A stretch of 64,000 nt of DNA from Desulfitobacterium metallireducens DSM 15288 (GCF_000231405.2 NZ_CP007032.1:1984001-2048000); one strand, 5' to 3'; numbered from the stretch's first letter, positions 42,808 to 52,197 are shown. The notes: generated by a model not told the origin, from the sequence alone. Numbers and translations: made by a program.

Positions 42808-43407
42808 TTAAAGGTTTAAAAATTTTACGCCGAGCAGTGAAAAATACCCTTGAGACACCCCTACTGCCACTGAACCTAACGAGATCAGAACGGTTGCAAG
42901 GGAATAATAAAAGAACTCACGGCGTAAAGACTCTCCTGTACTTTTCCCTTTAATTAGAAGGAAGGAAAAAATTGTGGCAAACCCAGCCCCCAAAAGAAGA
43001 AGTGGAATTCCTGCAAGCGCAGGAAGGAAGACAGAGATAAGAATCAAGCCCAACCCCCAAAAACCTTTGACTCCAACAATAAAACTAACCGTAAAGCCGA
43101 GTACAAATCCGCGTGTAAAAATAATCAAATAAATGAGCGGAGTTCCTATTACGGTTAACCCCAAAACCCAAATGCCTGCCATGATAATAAATTGCTCTCG
43201 CGCCAGCTGCATCAAAAAACTCGAATCTAAAGATTGGGGCTGGCTAAGTAGAAGCTTATCTAGAAATTGAGCCAACTGGCCACTTTCCGTCCCACTTAAA
43301 GCGCTCACTCCAATAGCCCCAAAGACAATCCCCGCCAGATAGACGGCTGTTAACGTCAGATAAATTACCCAAAACTGACGAATATGCTCCATAAGGATTC
43401 TGCGCAT
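42808..43407 (-). CDS. spoIIM: SpoIIM, stage II sporulation membrane protein
   Basis: SpoIIM forms, with SpoIID and SpoIIP, the complex that thins septal peptidoglycan and drives engulfment. The 199-residue protein has five hydrophobic helices, with YLAGIVFGAIGVSAL, FIIMAGIWVLGLTVIGTPLIY and FTRGFVLGFTVSFIVG typical of the family. It heads the spoIIM-yqzK-xerD-deoB-punA-pdp run, in the order expected from Bacillus. Confidence 0.92.
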   Translation of the reverse strand: MRRILMEHIRQFWVIYLTLTAVYLAGIVFGAIGVSALSGTESGQLAQFLDKLLLSQPQSLDSSFLMQLAREQFIIMAGIWVLGLTVIGTPLIYLIIFTRGFVLGFTVSFIVGVKGFWGLGLILISVFLPALAGIPLLLLGAGFATIFSFLLIKGKSTGESLRREFFYYSLATVLISLGSVAVGVSQGYFSLLGVKFLNL

Positions 43408-43429
43408 GTGGCTTGCCCCCTAACCAAAA

Positions 43430-43474
43430 AAATCTTTACTCGATTGCAACAATGTACAACCCTAGTAAAGATTT
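43430..43474 (-). terminator. Terminator of the nudF-endoQ unit
   Basis: Perfect 11-bp arms, AAATCTTTACT (43430-43440) and AGTAAAGATTT (43464-43474), are followed on the minus strand by a T-run, 11 nt after the endonuclease Q stop. Confidence 0.85.
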
Positions 43475-43484
43475 ATTCGCGCAA

Positions 43485-44648
43485 TTAGGAAAGTATGTCC
43501 ACTACCCGACCATAAACTCCTCCCCCACCGGGTTGGAAAATCAGTTTTCCCTTTCGTGAACTCAGAATCCATTCAGTAATCTTTTCCCCAACAACCTTGG
43601 CCAGCTCTTCCTCGCTCGCCTGATGTAATACCGCCATTTCCGTTCCAAAAGCTTCAAGTAAGCGTTTATATACCTTAGGACCAACGCCGGGTAAATCACT
43701 GAGGGGAACTTGATAAATATATCGAGGATCGGGCGTGTGAACAAGCTGACGATCAGCAATACTCACCAATCGGTCCATGACCCCAGTCACTACCTTGCGA
43801 CTTCCACAATGGGGACAACTCAGTAAAGGCGGCTCACTGTCCACGATTTTTTCGCAAACTAAGCAGTACGTCCGGTGGTATTTTCCCACCTTAGGAGGAA
43901 GTCCGTAATTGGTTACCACCTGACCCTGTTTATCAAGGACCAGTTTAGCCAATCCTTTAAAAGAATTCTCTGTAAGCTCCAAAAGGTTATATTCCCGGGC
44001 AATTTTTGGTAAGGAATGAGCATCGGAATTACTAAAAAGGGTCACATGCTCCAGTTCCGATAAGCTTCTCGCCATTTGCCGATCAGCACTCAGCCCAATT
44101 TCTAAAGCCGGAGGTAGGCCGGGTAAAACATCAAGCAATGATTTACAACAGTTTCCGTAGATTCCTTTATGGGGAGTAAACGCATGTGCAGGTAACCAGA
44201 TCCCTTCACCCTGTGCAACTGCACCTAGCCAATCGTCAACCGAAACATAGGCCTTCTGTGAACTAAGCTGCCAATTCTTGACTTGGGGTTTAATTTCTGC
44301 AATATAGCGTTCCATGTGTTCCAGGGTTGGAAAATAAGCTAGAAAATGCGCGTTTCCTTCACCCACACTTAACTCTTGCTCGATTCCAGGAATCAAAGTA
44401 AGGTTTTCATATCGATAACCGCCACCTTCTAGCGATTTAAGCTGACCATCATGAAGCATCGTCCGGAAATCTTGTCGTACTCCTCGAGAATGCGCATCAA
44501 TCACGCCGACCATCGATAACCCTTTCACATCTCGCGCAAAGTGAAGGATATTCGGCAAAGTTAACGCACGGGAGGCCGTAATTTTGACGGCTTTTCCATC
44601 TAAGCTCTGTCCGATATGAATATGTAAGTCTGCCCATACTCTAATCAC
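43485..44648 (-). CDS. Endonuclease Q (PHP-domain DNA repair nuclease)
   Basis: EndoQ cuts 5' of deaminated bases such as uracil and hypoxanthine. The 387-residue protein has a PHP metal site (WADLHIHIG, GVIDAHSRGV, LPAHAFTPHKGIYG, FSNSDAHSLPKIAREYN), a four-cysteine zinc-binding motif (CLVCEKIVDSEPPLLSCPHC) and a C-terminal helix-hairpin-helix segment (DLPGVGPKVYKRLLEAFG). The equivalent B. subtilis gene (yqxK) neighbours nudF, as here. The GTG start overlaps the nudF stop by eight bases. Confidence 0.87.
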   Translation of the reverse strand: MIRVWADLHIHIGQSLDGKAVKITASRALTLPNILHFARDVKGLSMVGVIDAHSRGVRQDFRTMLHDGQLKSLEGGGYRYENLTLIPGIEQELSVGEGNAHFLAYFPTLEHMERYIAEIKPQVKNWQLSSQKAYVSVDDWLGAVAQGEGIWLPAHAFTPHKGIYGNCCKSLLDVLPGLPPALEIGLSADRQMARSLSELEHVTLFSNSDAHSLPKIAREYNLLELTENSFKGLAKLVLDKQGQVVTNYGLPPKVGKYHRTYCLVCEKIVDSEPPLLSCPHCGSRKVVTGVMDRLVSIADRQLVHTPDPRYIYQVPLSDLPGVGPKVYKRLLEAFGTEMAVLHQASEEELAKVVGEKITEWILSSRKGKLIFQPGGGGVYGRVVDILS

Positions 44649-45195
44649 GTGTTTTCCCTGCCTGCATTAAAATTCCTAAAGCGGTTTTAGCATCCTGAAA
44701 TTCACCCTGTTGGGCCTTACGAATCGCTTCCACCCAGGGAATCCGCTCCACTCCTAAAAATTCATCATCATCAGCATCTAAAGGAGCCCAAACCAGATCT
44801 CTAGCACTAAAAAGATGAATAAGCTCATTCGAAAAACCTGGAGTGGAATAAAATCGTCCGAGATAAGTCAGTTTTCCCTGATACCCGGTCTCTTCACGAA
44901 GCTCTCTTTGCGCACAAGATTCCGGCGTTTCGCCTGGTTCGAGTTTTCCTGCAGGGATTTCCAAGGTTTCCTGATCGATCGGGTAGCGGTATTGTCTTAC
45001 CAATAACAGTTTATCCCCCTCTAAGGCTACGATCGCAACCGCACCGGGATGATGTATAACCTCCCGTGTTGTTTCCACACCATTGGGCAAACGAACGCTA
45101 TCCCGATTCAGACGAAGTAAACGACCTTGAAAAATTGTTTCCTGACATACACATACTTCGCGTAAGTTTTTTAGATCAATTTTCTGATTTGGCAT
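44641..45195 (-). CDS. nudF: ADP-ribose pyrophosphatase (Nudix)
   Basis: The 184-residue Nudix hydrolase breaks ADP-ribose into AMP and ribose-5-phosphate. The Nudix box is complete (GKLEPGETPESCAQRELREETGY), with the upstream VRQYRYPIDQETLEIPAG and the glutamate-containing loop DDDEFLGVERIPW near the C-terminus. Start: ATG after GGGAGG. It is coupled to the downstream endonuclease Q gene. Confidence 0.92.
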   Translation of the reverse strand: MPNQKIDLKNLREVCVCQETIFQGRLLRLNRDSVRLPNGVETTREVIHHPGAVAIVALEGDKLLLVRQYRYPIDQETLEIPAGKLEPGETPESCAQRELREETGYQGKLTYLGRFYSTPGFSNELIHLFSARDLVWAPLDADDDEFLGVERIPWVEAIRKAQQGEFQDAKTALGILMQAGKTRD

Positions 45196-45214
45196 TATGA
45201 ACCTCCCTAAAACT

Positions 45215-45247
45215 GAATTGTTTGGGGGTCAGACCCCCAAACAATTC
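45215..45247. repeat. Perfect 33-bp palindrome with GGGGGTCAGACCCCC core
   Basis: GAATTGTTTGGGGGTC (45215-45230) and GACCCCCAAACAATTC (45232-45247) are perfect 16-bp arms around a single A. The GGGGTCAGACCCC core is reminiscent of REP-like palindromes mobilised by Y1 transposases. No transposase is present here. It may also act as a terminator for the 45256 gene, though it lacks a strong U-tract. Confidence 0.7.
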
Positions 45248-45255
45248 TCACACAA

Positions 45256-45744
45256 TTACTCTTGCTTTAGTCTTCTTTGGTAATAAAGAAAAATGGGTAA
45301 CGGAATCACGATCCAGCCAAAGCTTTTAATTAGACTGTTCATCGCCCGATCTTGGGCCCTTTTCTTATCATCAGCAATCATCTGGTTATAGTTTTCCCTT
45401 AAAATATCTTCATTTAAACCTACAGTTGAAGAGGAAGGCTGTTTTCCCTCTACTCCCATGACTTTATATTCCTCAAACGTTTGATAATATCCTGGAGGAG
45501 AAACGAGATCCGCAATCGCCATAAAAGCTGCAACACTTCCACCAATCGTCATCATTAAAGTCGCAAATAAAATAACATAGGTATAAACCACACGTATCAT
45601 ATTTTTGCTCCTCTCTGGATGTTCCTGGTCTGAGTTCTCCGATGCCCCCACTTTTGTTTTTCCTCTTGTAATTAAGGCTACAGTTGTTCCAAGAATAAGG
45701 ACGAGAATCACGAGCAGAATAGCCAAAATTATACTTATGGCCAA
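45256..45744 (-). CDS. Small two-helix membrane protein of unknown function
   Basis: The 162-residue product begins with a transmembrane helix (LAISIILAILLVILVLILGTTVALI), has a polar linker, a second helix around VVYTYVILFATLMMTIGGSVAAFM, a soluble region and a short hydrophobic stretch near the end (SFGWIVIPLPIFLYY). TTG is chosen because GGAGGTG lies just upstream; a reading 24 codons longer has no site. It stands alone between the kor operon terminator and the palindrome at 45215. I do not recognise its family. Confidence 0.6.
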   Translation of the reverse strand: MAISIILAILLVILVLILGTTVALITRGKTKVGASENSDQEHPERSKNMIRVVYTYVILFATLMMTIGGSVAAFMAIADLVSPPGYYQTFEEYKVMGVEGKQPSSSTVGLNEDILRENYNQMIADDKKRAQDRAMNSLIKSFGWIVIPLPIFLYYQRRLKQE

Positions 45745-45917
45745 ACTCTTCACCTCCATGCTTTCGTCTGAGATTATTTTACCATACCTCATCCTCAATA
45801 TCACTTGCCAATACAACGAGTTATCCTTTATTCAAGATTTGATGGCTCATACAATAAAAAATAAGGGTCATGTAGTTTCGGGTCTTTTGCAATTGTCCAT
45901 AATTATTTTGAGCACCG

Positions 45918-45945
45918 AAAAAGGGACTGTTTTGCGACAGCCCCC
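45918..45945 (-). terminator. Terminator of korDABC
   Basis: On the minus strand GGGGGCTGT pairs with ACAGTCCC (one G-T pair) across a short loop and is followed by TTTTT, about 18 nt after the korC stop. Confidence 0.85.
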
Positions 45946-45963
45946 TCAACCTTTCGTCTAAAC

Positions 45964-46503
45964 CTATTTTACGATACTAACACCCAATTCTAAAGCATCC
46001 CGATTCATTGAGATAAGGTTATACCGATATTCTGGAAGAACTTTTTTCAGCGCCTTTTCTACACTTTCCAAGCTAACCGCATGAGTCAGTTCAAGAAATG
46101 CCCCCAGAAGGATCATATTTGCAACCCGAGAATTTCCAAATTTATTATTGGCTAAATCATCTGAAGGAATCTTAACCACTTGAATATCGTCACGCTGAGG
46201 AGAGATATCGATCAAGGAAGAGTTCATTAAAAGCAGTCCGCCCGTTTTTAGACCCTTTTCAAACTTCTCCAACGATGGGCGATTAAGCACGATTAATGTG
46301 TTAGGTTCGCTGATCACAGGGGAGCTGATCGGAAGATCTGAAAGAGTCACAGAACAATTTGCTGTCCCACCGCGCATTTCCGGACCATAAGAAGGGATCC
46401 AACTTACATGCTCCCCTTCAAACATTCCAGCATAAGCTAAGAGTTGTCCCATAGACATAACGCCCTGCCCGCCAAAACCCGCTAAAATGATCTCTTGTAA
46501 CAT
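45964..46503 (-). CDS. korC: 2-oxoacid:ferredoxin oxidoreductase, gamma subunit
   Basis: The 179-residue gamma subunit completes the KorABCD complex, which oxidatively decarboxylates a 2-oxoacid to its acyl-CoA and reduces ferredoxin. Signature: LAGFGGQGVMSMGQLLAYAG and SYGPEMRGGTANC. The ATG at 46503 lies right after GGGGTGAGGAG and four bases after the korB stop; a longer reading would overlap korB. It is the last gene of korDABC. Confidence 0.9.
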   Translation of the reverse strand: MLQEIILAGFGGQGVMSMGQLLAYAGMFEGEHVSWIPSYGPEMRGGTANCSVTLSDLPISSPVISEPNTLIVLNRPSLEKFEKGLKTGGLLLMNSSLIDISPQRDDIQVVKIPSDDLANNKFGNSRVANMILLGAFLELTHAVSLESVEKALKKVLPEYRYNLISMNRDALELGVSIVK

Positions 46504-46507
46504 CTCC

Positions 46508-47281
46508 TCACCCCTCCTCTGCATGATTCTGTGAGTCTGCCGCATTGATTAGTGATTTTTTAACTCCCAGAGGGTAATAAGGAATCATATTTTTTTCCAA
46601 CCATTTGAGCGCTTCAACTGGTGTAAATCCCCAGTTGGTTGGACAACTCGAAAGCACTTCAACCAAAGCAAATCCTTTGCCAGCGATTTGCACCTCAAAG
46701 GCTTGCCGTATTGCCTTTTTTGCCTTGGCCACTTCTTTCGGGTTATGCACGGAAACACGGGCAATGAAAGCGGGTCCATCAAGGGTTGCTAAGATTTCGG
46801 ACATGCGAATCGGATATCCTTGCACAAGCGGATCCCGCCCTTTAGGAGATGTCGTCGCTTCTTGTCTCGGCAGCGTCGTAGGCGCCATCTGTCCACCGGT
46901 CATTCCATATATTGCATTATTCACAAAGATCGTTGTAAATTTTTCTCCTCGCGCCGCCGCATGAATAATTTCAGCCGTTCCAATCGCTGCTAAATCCCCA
47001 TCCCCTTGATAGGTAAATACGACTTTATCTGGATGCACCCGTTTAACGCCAGTAGCAACTGCTGGGGCACGACCGTGTGCAGCTTGTTGCATATCCACAT
47101 TGAAATAGTTGTAGGCGAGTACTGAACATCCTACCGAGGCAATCCCAATCGTCTCTTCACGTACGCCTAATTCGTCGATCACTTCAGCCACTAAACGATG
47201 AATAATGCCATGTGTGCACCCTGGACAATAATGGGTTCTAGAAAGGGTTAACGCCTCAGGACGTTTAAACACTGTAATCAT
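46508..47281 (-). CDS. korB: 2-oxoacid:ferredoxin oxidoreductase, beta (TPP-binding) subunit
   Basis: A 257-residue thiamine-diphosphate subunit. [19 protein letters not shown] holds the cluster/TPP cysteine, and [19 protein letters not shown] with [18 protein letters not shown] forms the GDG-N TPP motif. It overlaps korA by four bases (ATGA). Whether the substrate is 2-oxoglutarate or a branched-chain 2-oxoacid cannot be settled by eye. Confidence 0.92.
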   Translation of the reverse strand: MITVFKRPEALTLSRTHYCPGCTHGIIHRLVAEVIDELGVREETIGIASVGCSVLAYNYFNVDMQQAAHGRAPAVATGVKRVHPDKVVFTYQGDGDLAAIGTAEIIHAAARGEKFTTIFVNNAIYGMTGGQMAPTTLPRQEATTSPKGRDPLVQGYPIRMSEILATLDGPAFIARVSVHNPKEVAKAKKAIRQAFEVQIAGKGFALVEVLSSCPTNWGFTPVEALKWLEKNMIPYYPLGVKKSLINAADSQNHAEEG

Positions 47282-48345
47282 GATGCACCCCCTTCCTTTA
47301 CTAGATCTTCAAGGGCTCGATATACTTCACTCGGCGTAGGAATCATACCGCCTACCCGACCGTAATGATAAACGGGTACTTTAAATTCCAGGTGGTAGCG
47401 GACATCTTCGACAAGCTGTCCTAAACTCATTTCAACCGTTAACACCTGTTTTGCTTGTTGACAGGCTGCTTGAATTTCTTGATGGGGAAAGGGGTAAAGG
47501 GTAATTGGACGAAACAACCCTGCCTTGATTCCCCTTTTTCGAGCTTGATCTACTGCGGCCTTCGCAATTCGTGCCGAAGAACCGTAACCCACAAGAACTA
47601 TTTCTGCATCCTCTGTTTGATAGGACTCTGCTAACGTCTCTTTCTCACTCATTCTCTGATATTTATCCTGTAAATGGTAGTTATGCTGTTCCAATTTCTC
47701 CGGATCAAGATACAAGGAATTAATGAGATTAGGGTCTCTGCCTTTAGCGCCCGTCGTCGCCCAGGGTTTTGGCGTCAAGACAGTTGATCCTTCCTGATCG
47801 GGGAATTCTACAGCTTCCATCATTTGTCCTAAAATTCCATCGCCAAGGATCATAACCGGATTTCGGTATTCGTCAGCTAAATCAAACGCTTTGCCCATTA
47901 GATCCACGATCTCTTGAATCGTCGCAGGGGCGAGAACGAGTAGGTGATAATCCCCATGCCCTCCCCCTTTGACGGCTTGAAAATAATCAGCTTGTCCGGG
48001 TTGAATTCCTCCAAGCCCTGGTCCGCCTCGCTGCATGTTTACTATGACACAGGGAAGCTCTGCACAGGCGATATAACTGATCCCTTCCTGCTTTAAACTA
48101 ATTCCTAAGGATGAAGAAGAAGTCATTACCCGAGCGCCAGCTCCGGCTGCTCCATATACCATGTTAATAGCGGCTATTTCTGATTCAGCTTGAATAAATA
48201 CTCCGCCCACTTCGGGGAGGCGCCAAGCTAAGTACTGAGGAATCTCGTTCTGGGGAGTGATCGGATACCCAAAGAAATAACGACAACCTGCTCGTACTGC
48301 AGCTTCAGCCAAGGCTTCATTCCCTTTCATTAAAACCTTTGTCAT
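47278..48345 (-). CDS. korA: 2-oxoacid:ferredoxin oxidoreductase, alpha subunit
   Basis: The 355-residue alpha subunit has the pyrimidine-binding domain ([41 protein letters not shown] cut at the catalytic Glu) and a C-terminal transketolase-like domain ([20 protein letters not shown]). The ATG at 48345 follows GGAGGAGAAG and overlaps the korD stop by four bases; the longer reading runs into korD and is rejected. Confidence 0.92.
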   Translation of the reverse strand: MTKVLMKGNEALAEAAVRAGCRYFFGYPITPQNEIPQYLAWRLPEVGGVFIQAESEIAAINMVYGAAGAGARVMTSSSSLGISLKQEGISYIACAELPCVIVNMQRGGPGLGGIQPGQADYFQAVKGGGHGDYHLLVLAPATIQEIVDLMGKAFDLADEYRNPVMILGDGILGQMMEAVEFPDQEGSTVLTPKPWATTGAKGRDPNLINSLYLDPEKLEQHNYHLQDKYQRMSEKETLAESYQTEDAEIVLVGYGSSARIAKAAVDQARKRGIKAGLFRPITLYPFPHQEIQAACQQAKQVLTVEMSLGQLVEDVRYHLEFKVPVYHYGRVGGMIPTPSEVYRALEDLVKEGGAS

Positions 48346-48560
48346 CCCTTCTTCTCCTCCTTTCGGACGGTGATCACCACGTCCGGACACATATAGGCAC
48401 AGCGCGCACAAGAGATGCAGGATTCCTGATCTGTAACGATTGCTGGACGAAAACCCATGCCATTGAGGTGATCAGCTAACGCTATCAAATTCTTCGGGCA
48501 AGCTGAGACACAGAGCTCACACCCTTTACACCGTTCTTCTTCAAACTCAACTTTTCGCAT
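48342..48560 (-). CDS. korD: 2-oxoacid:ferredoxin oxidoreductase, delta (ferredoxin) subunit
   Basis: A 72-residue 2[4Fe-4S] ferredoxin with CKGCELCVSACPKN and CISCARCAYMCPDVV. It passes electrons from the TPP site to soluble ferredoxin. First gene of the operon, about 40 nt downstream of a sigma-54 promoter. Confidence 0.92.
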   Translation of the reverse strand: MRKVEFEEERCKGCELCVSACPKNLIALADHLNGMGFRPAIVTDQESCISCARCAYMCPDVVITVRKEEKKG

Positions 48561-48598
48561 TTCCGTCGCCCCCTCACTTCCCTTTGCAAATTAAGTGA

Positions 48599-48614
48599 TG
48601 CAAATTGAATGCCA
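48599..48614 (-). promoter_or_regulatory. Sigma-54 promoter of korDABC
   Basis: On the minus strand TGGCATTCAATTTGCA has the GG and GC doublets exactly ten bases apart. It lies between korD and the adjacent sigma-54 activator gene. Confidence 0.85.
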
Positions 48615-48764
48615 GGATAAGCACTAATTATCTTTCAGAATAATATAAATTTTCCCCCTATTGAAGGCAAGGATAGCCTAAATACGGTCTTTAGCTTTTA
48701 TAGTATAGATTTTTAATCAGTTCAGTTATTGAAACATACTCGACCCTAGTGAAATCCCTGCATT

Positions 48765-48786
48765 TTTTTGCAAAGTAATGCAAAAA
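48765..48786. repeat. Candidate activator site TTTTTGCA-N6-TGCAAAAA
   Basis: Perfect 8-bp arms separated by 6 nt lie about 150 bp upstream of the kor sigma-54 promoter, a usual distance for an enhancer site. The arm-spacer geometry (N6) parallels the dyads in the island. Confidence 0.5.
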
Positions 48787-48813
48787 GCTGCTTGCAATAA
48801 TTTGCAAACAGCT
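48786..48813 (-). terminator. Terminator of the kor activator gene, with TTGCAA repeats
   Basis: AGCTGCTTGCAA (48786-48797) and TTGCAAACAGCT (48802-48813) pair with one mismatch and are followed by TTTTTG on the minus strand, 12 nt after the activator stop. The TTGCAA half-sites may double as protein-binding sites. Confidence 0.65.
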
Positions 48814-48825
48814 TCCTAGTCCCCT

Positions 48826-50220
48826 TTAGTCCCCCAGTCCGTGACGTTCTAACTTATAGTAAAGATTACGTAATGATATCTTTAGTAATTGGGCAGCCTT
48901 TGTTTTATTTCCTCCCGTCTTCTGTAAAACTTCGATTAACAGCTCCCGTTCCCATTTGCGGTGAAGTAAAGTAAACCCATTTTCGTCGAAATGACCAGAA
49001 AGGACGTCCCCTATACTTTCATTCCTTTGTAAAGGATCAATTGTCTGGAGGATGGGTAAATGGTGCGCTTCAATCCGGTTCTCCCCCATTTTCATGCTAA
49101 TGATGGCACGTCCGAGAACATTCTCTAGTTCTCGAACATTACCTGGCCAAGTATAATGTTCTAATATTCGTATCGCCTCATCACTGATTTTCTCTACATT
49201 TCGTCCATAATCCTGATTAAAGCGACGAAGAAGGTGTTCCCCCAACAAAGGGATATCCGAGAGACGTTGACGCAAGGGCGGAATAACGATGGGAATAACG
49301 TTCAATCGATAATAAAGATCTTCTCGAAATCTTCCGCATCGTATTTCTTCTTCTAAATTAACATGGGTTGCAGCGATAACCCGAACATCGATGGGAATCG
49401 GGTGGTTATCACCAACCCGTATGAGTTCTTTTTCTTGTAAAACGCGCAATAATTTCATTTGAAGGTTTAAACTCATGCTTCCGATTTCATCGAGGAAAAG
49501 CGTCCCCCCGTTTGCTTCTTCAAATAACCCCATTTTTCCGCCGCGTCGGGCTCCTGTAAATGCCCCTTCAACATATCCGAAGAGTTCACTTTCAAGGAGA
49601 TTTTCTACAAGTGCAGTACAATTAACACGGATGAACTGTCCGTTATGCCGTACGCTAGCACGGTGAATCGCATGGGCGAAAAGTTCTTTTCCTGTCCCAC
49701 TCTCGCCTCTCAGCAAAACTGTGGCTGGGGTTTGAGCTGCATTCTGTGCCTGTTCGATTACTTCCCTGATCTCCTGACATTCGCCGATGATATCTTTAAA
49801 CGAATATTTGGCCTCAAGATGACGGATGAGGCTCTTTGCTCCCTCGAGTTCTTCCGAGAGCATGCGGATTTCGGAGACATCATGGATGACCGCAACTGAG
49901 CCCATCAGTTTTCCTTCAACTATTATAGGTGCGACATTGACTAGGACTTCGCGCCGTTTTGGGCCGACTCTCATTGAAACGCCTTTGACTGCCTTCCCTG
50001 TCTCTAAGACCTGCATATGCATGCTTTCCCCGACAGCAATATCGACCGTGGCTGGTTTACCTAATACATCGTCGGCTGTTAACCCTGTTAAACGGGTATA
50101 AGCAGGGTTAATTAAAAGTCCCAGTCCTTGCTCATCTACGACCGAAATCGCATCTTGTGTGGAATTGATAATCGCCGACAATAATTCGGCATCAATGACG
50201 TGGACGTGTTCCTTAGTCAT
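48826..50220 (-). CDS. PAS-domain sigma-54-dependent activator of the kor operon
   Basis: A 464-residue enhancer-binding protein with an N-terminal PAS domain (AIINSTQDAISVVDEQGLGL), a coiled linker, and an AAA+ domain with GESGTGKELF (about residue 170), GAFTGARRG (about 218) and LFLDEIGSM. A Fis-type helix-turn-helix (NKTKAAQLLKISLRNLYYKL) closes it. The ATG at 50220 follows AAAGGCGGGA. It lies directly upstream of korDABC, whose promoter is sigma-54 type, so it very likely controls that operon. Confidence 0.92.
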   Translation of the reverse strand: MTKEHVHVIDAELLSAIINSTQDAISVVDEQGLGLLINPAYTRLTGLTADDVLGKPATVDIAVGESMHMQVLETGKAVKGVSMRVGPKRREVLVNVAPIIVEGKLMGSVAVIHDVSEIRMLSEELEGAKSLIRHLEAKYSFKDIIGECQEIREVIEQAQNAAQTPATVLLRGESGTGKELFAHAIHRASVRHNGQFIRVNCTALVENLLESELFGYVEGAFTGARRGGKMGLFEEANGGTLFLDEIGSMSLNLQMKLLRVLQEKELIRVGDNHPIPIDVRVIAATHVNLEEEIRCGRFREDLYYRLNVIPIVIPPLRQRLSDIPLLGEHLLRRFNQDYGRNVEKISDEAIRILEHYTWPGNVRELENVLGRAIISMKMGENRIEAHHLPILQTIDPLQRNESIGDVLSGHFDENGFTLLHRKWERELLIEVLQKTGGNKTKAAQLLKISLRNLYYKLERHGLGD

Positions 50221-50276
50221 CACAATCCCGCCTTTCACTACTCTATATGCAAAACAGCCCTAACGCTAAAATTAGG

Positions 50277-52052
50277 CTAATGACTGATTTCTTGAGCTAA
50301 CCAGTCTTTCTCTTCTGCGTTTAGATAAGGAGAAAGTTTCATATATACCATTTTATTGTAGGTGTTTAGCCATTCCATTTCGGTTTCAGACAGCAAAGTT
50401 TGATCAACTCCGGCGAGATCAATCGGACAAAAAGTGATCGTTTCAAATTTCATGAATTGACCATATTCTGTCTCTTCATCTTTGACGACAATCATCATAT
50501 TTTCCGTTCGAATCCCATGTTTTCCTTCTGTATAAATACCTGGTTCGTTCGTAATAAGCATGCCTTCTTCGAGTCTTACGCTATTCGGGTTAGTACTCAG
50601 CCGATGAGGCCCTTCGTGAACATTCAAGAAAAATCCTACCCCATGCCCGGTTCCGCATTTATAGTCTAATCCATATTGCCAAATCGGTTGCCTTGCCAAA
50701 CCATCTAAAATTGGGCCTGTTGTACCATAAAGGAATTTAGCCGTAGCTAACGTAATATGACTTTTTAGCACTAACGTGAAATCTCTCTTTTCTTCTTCCG
50801 TAAGCTTCCCAAGGACAATCGTTCGGGTAATATCCGTTGTTCCATTATAGTATTGACCGCCTGAATCGACGAGCAATAGTCCTTCACTTTTTAAGGTATA
50901 GGTGTTTTCAGATGTTGCCTTAAAATGCATCATGGCCGCATGGTCTTTATATCCAGCAATCGTATCAAAGCTAAGGTCAACACAAAGTTCATTCTGTCTG
51001 CGAAACTCTTCCAACTTATCTCCCACTGAAAGCTCTGTGACGCTTTGTTGTCCGACCGTACTTTTTAACCATTTCAAAAATTTGACCATTGCTACGCCAT
51101 CCGCAATTTCGCAACTTCTTAAATTTTCAAGTTCTGTTTTATTTTTTACAGCCTTTAATAGCGTCGTAGGGTTAGGACACTCAATCTTTGATGCCTTAAT
51201 ATTGATCGCCTTATAAAGAGAAGCATTCGTAATATCGGGATCTAGCATAATCGAATCTGTATCTTTAAGTTCTCGCAAAAGTTGGGCTGTTTCCTGATAA
51301 TTTTTGATTTGAATTCCTTCAGCCTCTAACTCTGACTTAACCGTACTAGGGACTTTAGCAGGATCAATTAACAAGTAACACGTATTAAGGGTTAATAGGA
51401 CATTAGCGATTGTCACTGGATTATTAGGAACATCTGCTCCCCTAATATTGAGAAGCCATGCAATATCATCTAAGGAGGTGAGTAAATAATAATTTGAACC
51501 TTTCGTTTTCATTTCCGCTCTTACTTCATTTAATTTTTCAACTCTAGATTTTCCTGCGAATTGAACATCATGGACAAATACAGAGCTTGAGGGCAAGGCG
51601 GGTCGATCTTCCCAAAGCATTCCAATTAAATCCAGATCCATTTTTAAACTTATTTTTTGGGATCTAAATTCACTTTCCATTTTGTTAACACTGTTCGCCG
51701 AGAAAACGTTGCCATCAAGACCTATACAACCTTTTTCTGGAAGAACTGTTTTTAGCCACTCTATGTAGGAAGGAACGCCGAGGTCGGCCGCTCTAAACAA
51801 TTGAATTCCTGAATTTCTGAGTTGTTTTTCAGCTTGAATATAGTAACGGCCATCTGTCCAAAGGCCAGCGTCATCTAACGTAATGACTACTGTACCCGCT
51901 GAACCAGTAAAACCAGATACCCATTCTCTACATTTAAAATGAGCTGCAACATATTCGCTCAGATGCGGATCCGAACTGGGAATGATGTAAGCATCCATTG
52001 TATTGTCGTTCATTAGTCGTCTAAGTCTTTTAATTTTCGTTTTGATATCCAT
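50277..52052 (-). CDS. Xaa-Pro aminopeptidase P-like (M24 family)
   Basis: This 591-residue metallopeptidase removes N-terminal residues preceding proline. It has two creatinase-like N-terminal domains (about 1-300) and a pita-bread catalytic domain with the dimetal ligands in LLVDSGGQYYNGTTDITRT, GTGHGVGFFLNVHEGPH, ITNEPGIYTEGKHGIRTEN. A short C-terminal extension (AGVDQTLLSETEMEWLNTYN) is typical of the long APP1/eukaryote-like type. ATG start after GGAG. Monocistronic, between two terminators or regulatory gaps. Confidence 0.9.
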   Translation of the reverse strand: MDIKTKIKRLRRLMNDNTMDAYIIPSSDPHLSEYVAAHFKCREWVSGFTGSAGTVVITLDDAGLWTDGRYYIQAEKQLRNSGIQLFRAADLGVPSYIEWLKTVLPEKGCIGLDGNVFSANSVNKMESEFRSQKISLKMDLDLIGMLWEDRPALPSSSVFVHDVQFAGKSRVEKLNEVRAEMKTKGSNYYLLTSLDDIAWLLNIRGADVPNNPVTIANVLLTLNTCYLLIDPAKVPSTVKSELEAEGIQIKNYQETAQLLRELKDTDSIMLDPDITNASLYKAINIKASKIECPNPTTLLKAVKNKTELENLRSCEIADGVAMVKFLKWLKSTVGQQSVTELSVGDKLEEFRRQNELCVDLSFDTIAGYKDHAAMMHFKATSENTYTLKSEGLLLVDSGGQYYNGTTDITRTIVLGKLTEEEKRDFTLVLKSHITLATAKFLYGTTGPILDGLARQPIWQYGLDYKCGTGHGVGFFLNVHEGPHRLSTNPNSVRLEEGMLITNEPGIYTEGKHGIRTENMMIVVKDEETEYGQFMKFETITFCPIDLAGVDQTLLSETEMEWLNTYNKMVYMKLSPYLNAEEKDWLAQEISH

Positions 52053-52080
52053 AAAACTTCACTCCACTTCAACAGAATAA

Positions 52081-52114
52081 AAAATAATTGCACCCGTGAA
52101 AATGCAATTATTTT
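52081..52114 (-). terminator. Terminator of the cell-wall-binding protein gene
   Basis: Perfect 12-bp arms AAAATAATTGCA (52081-52092) and TGCAATTATTTT (52103-52114), then TTTTTT on the minus strand, 83 nt after the 52198 stop and 29 nt before the aminopeptidase start. Confidence 0.85.
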
Positions 52115-52197
52115 TGGTTCAAATTAACTTCAAGTCTATGCCTTAATTTAGAGTAAGTCAACCCAGTATAAATTAGATTGGCTTTCCATCACCCCAA

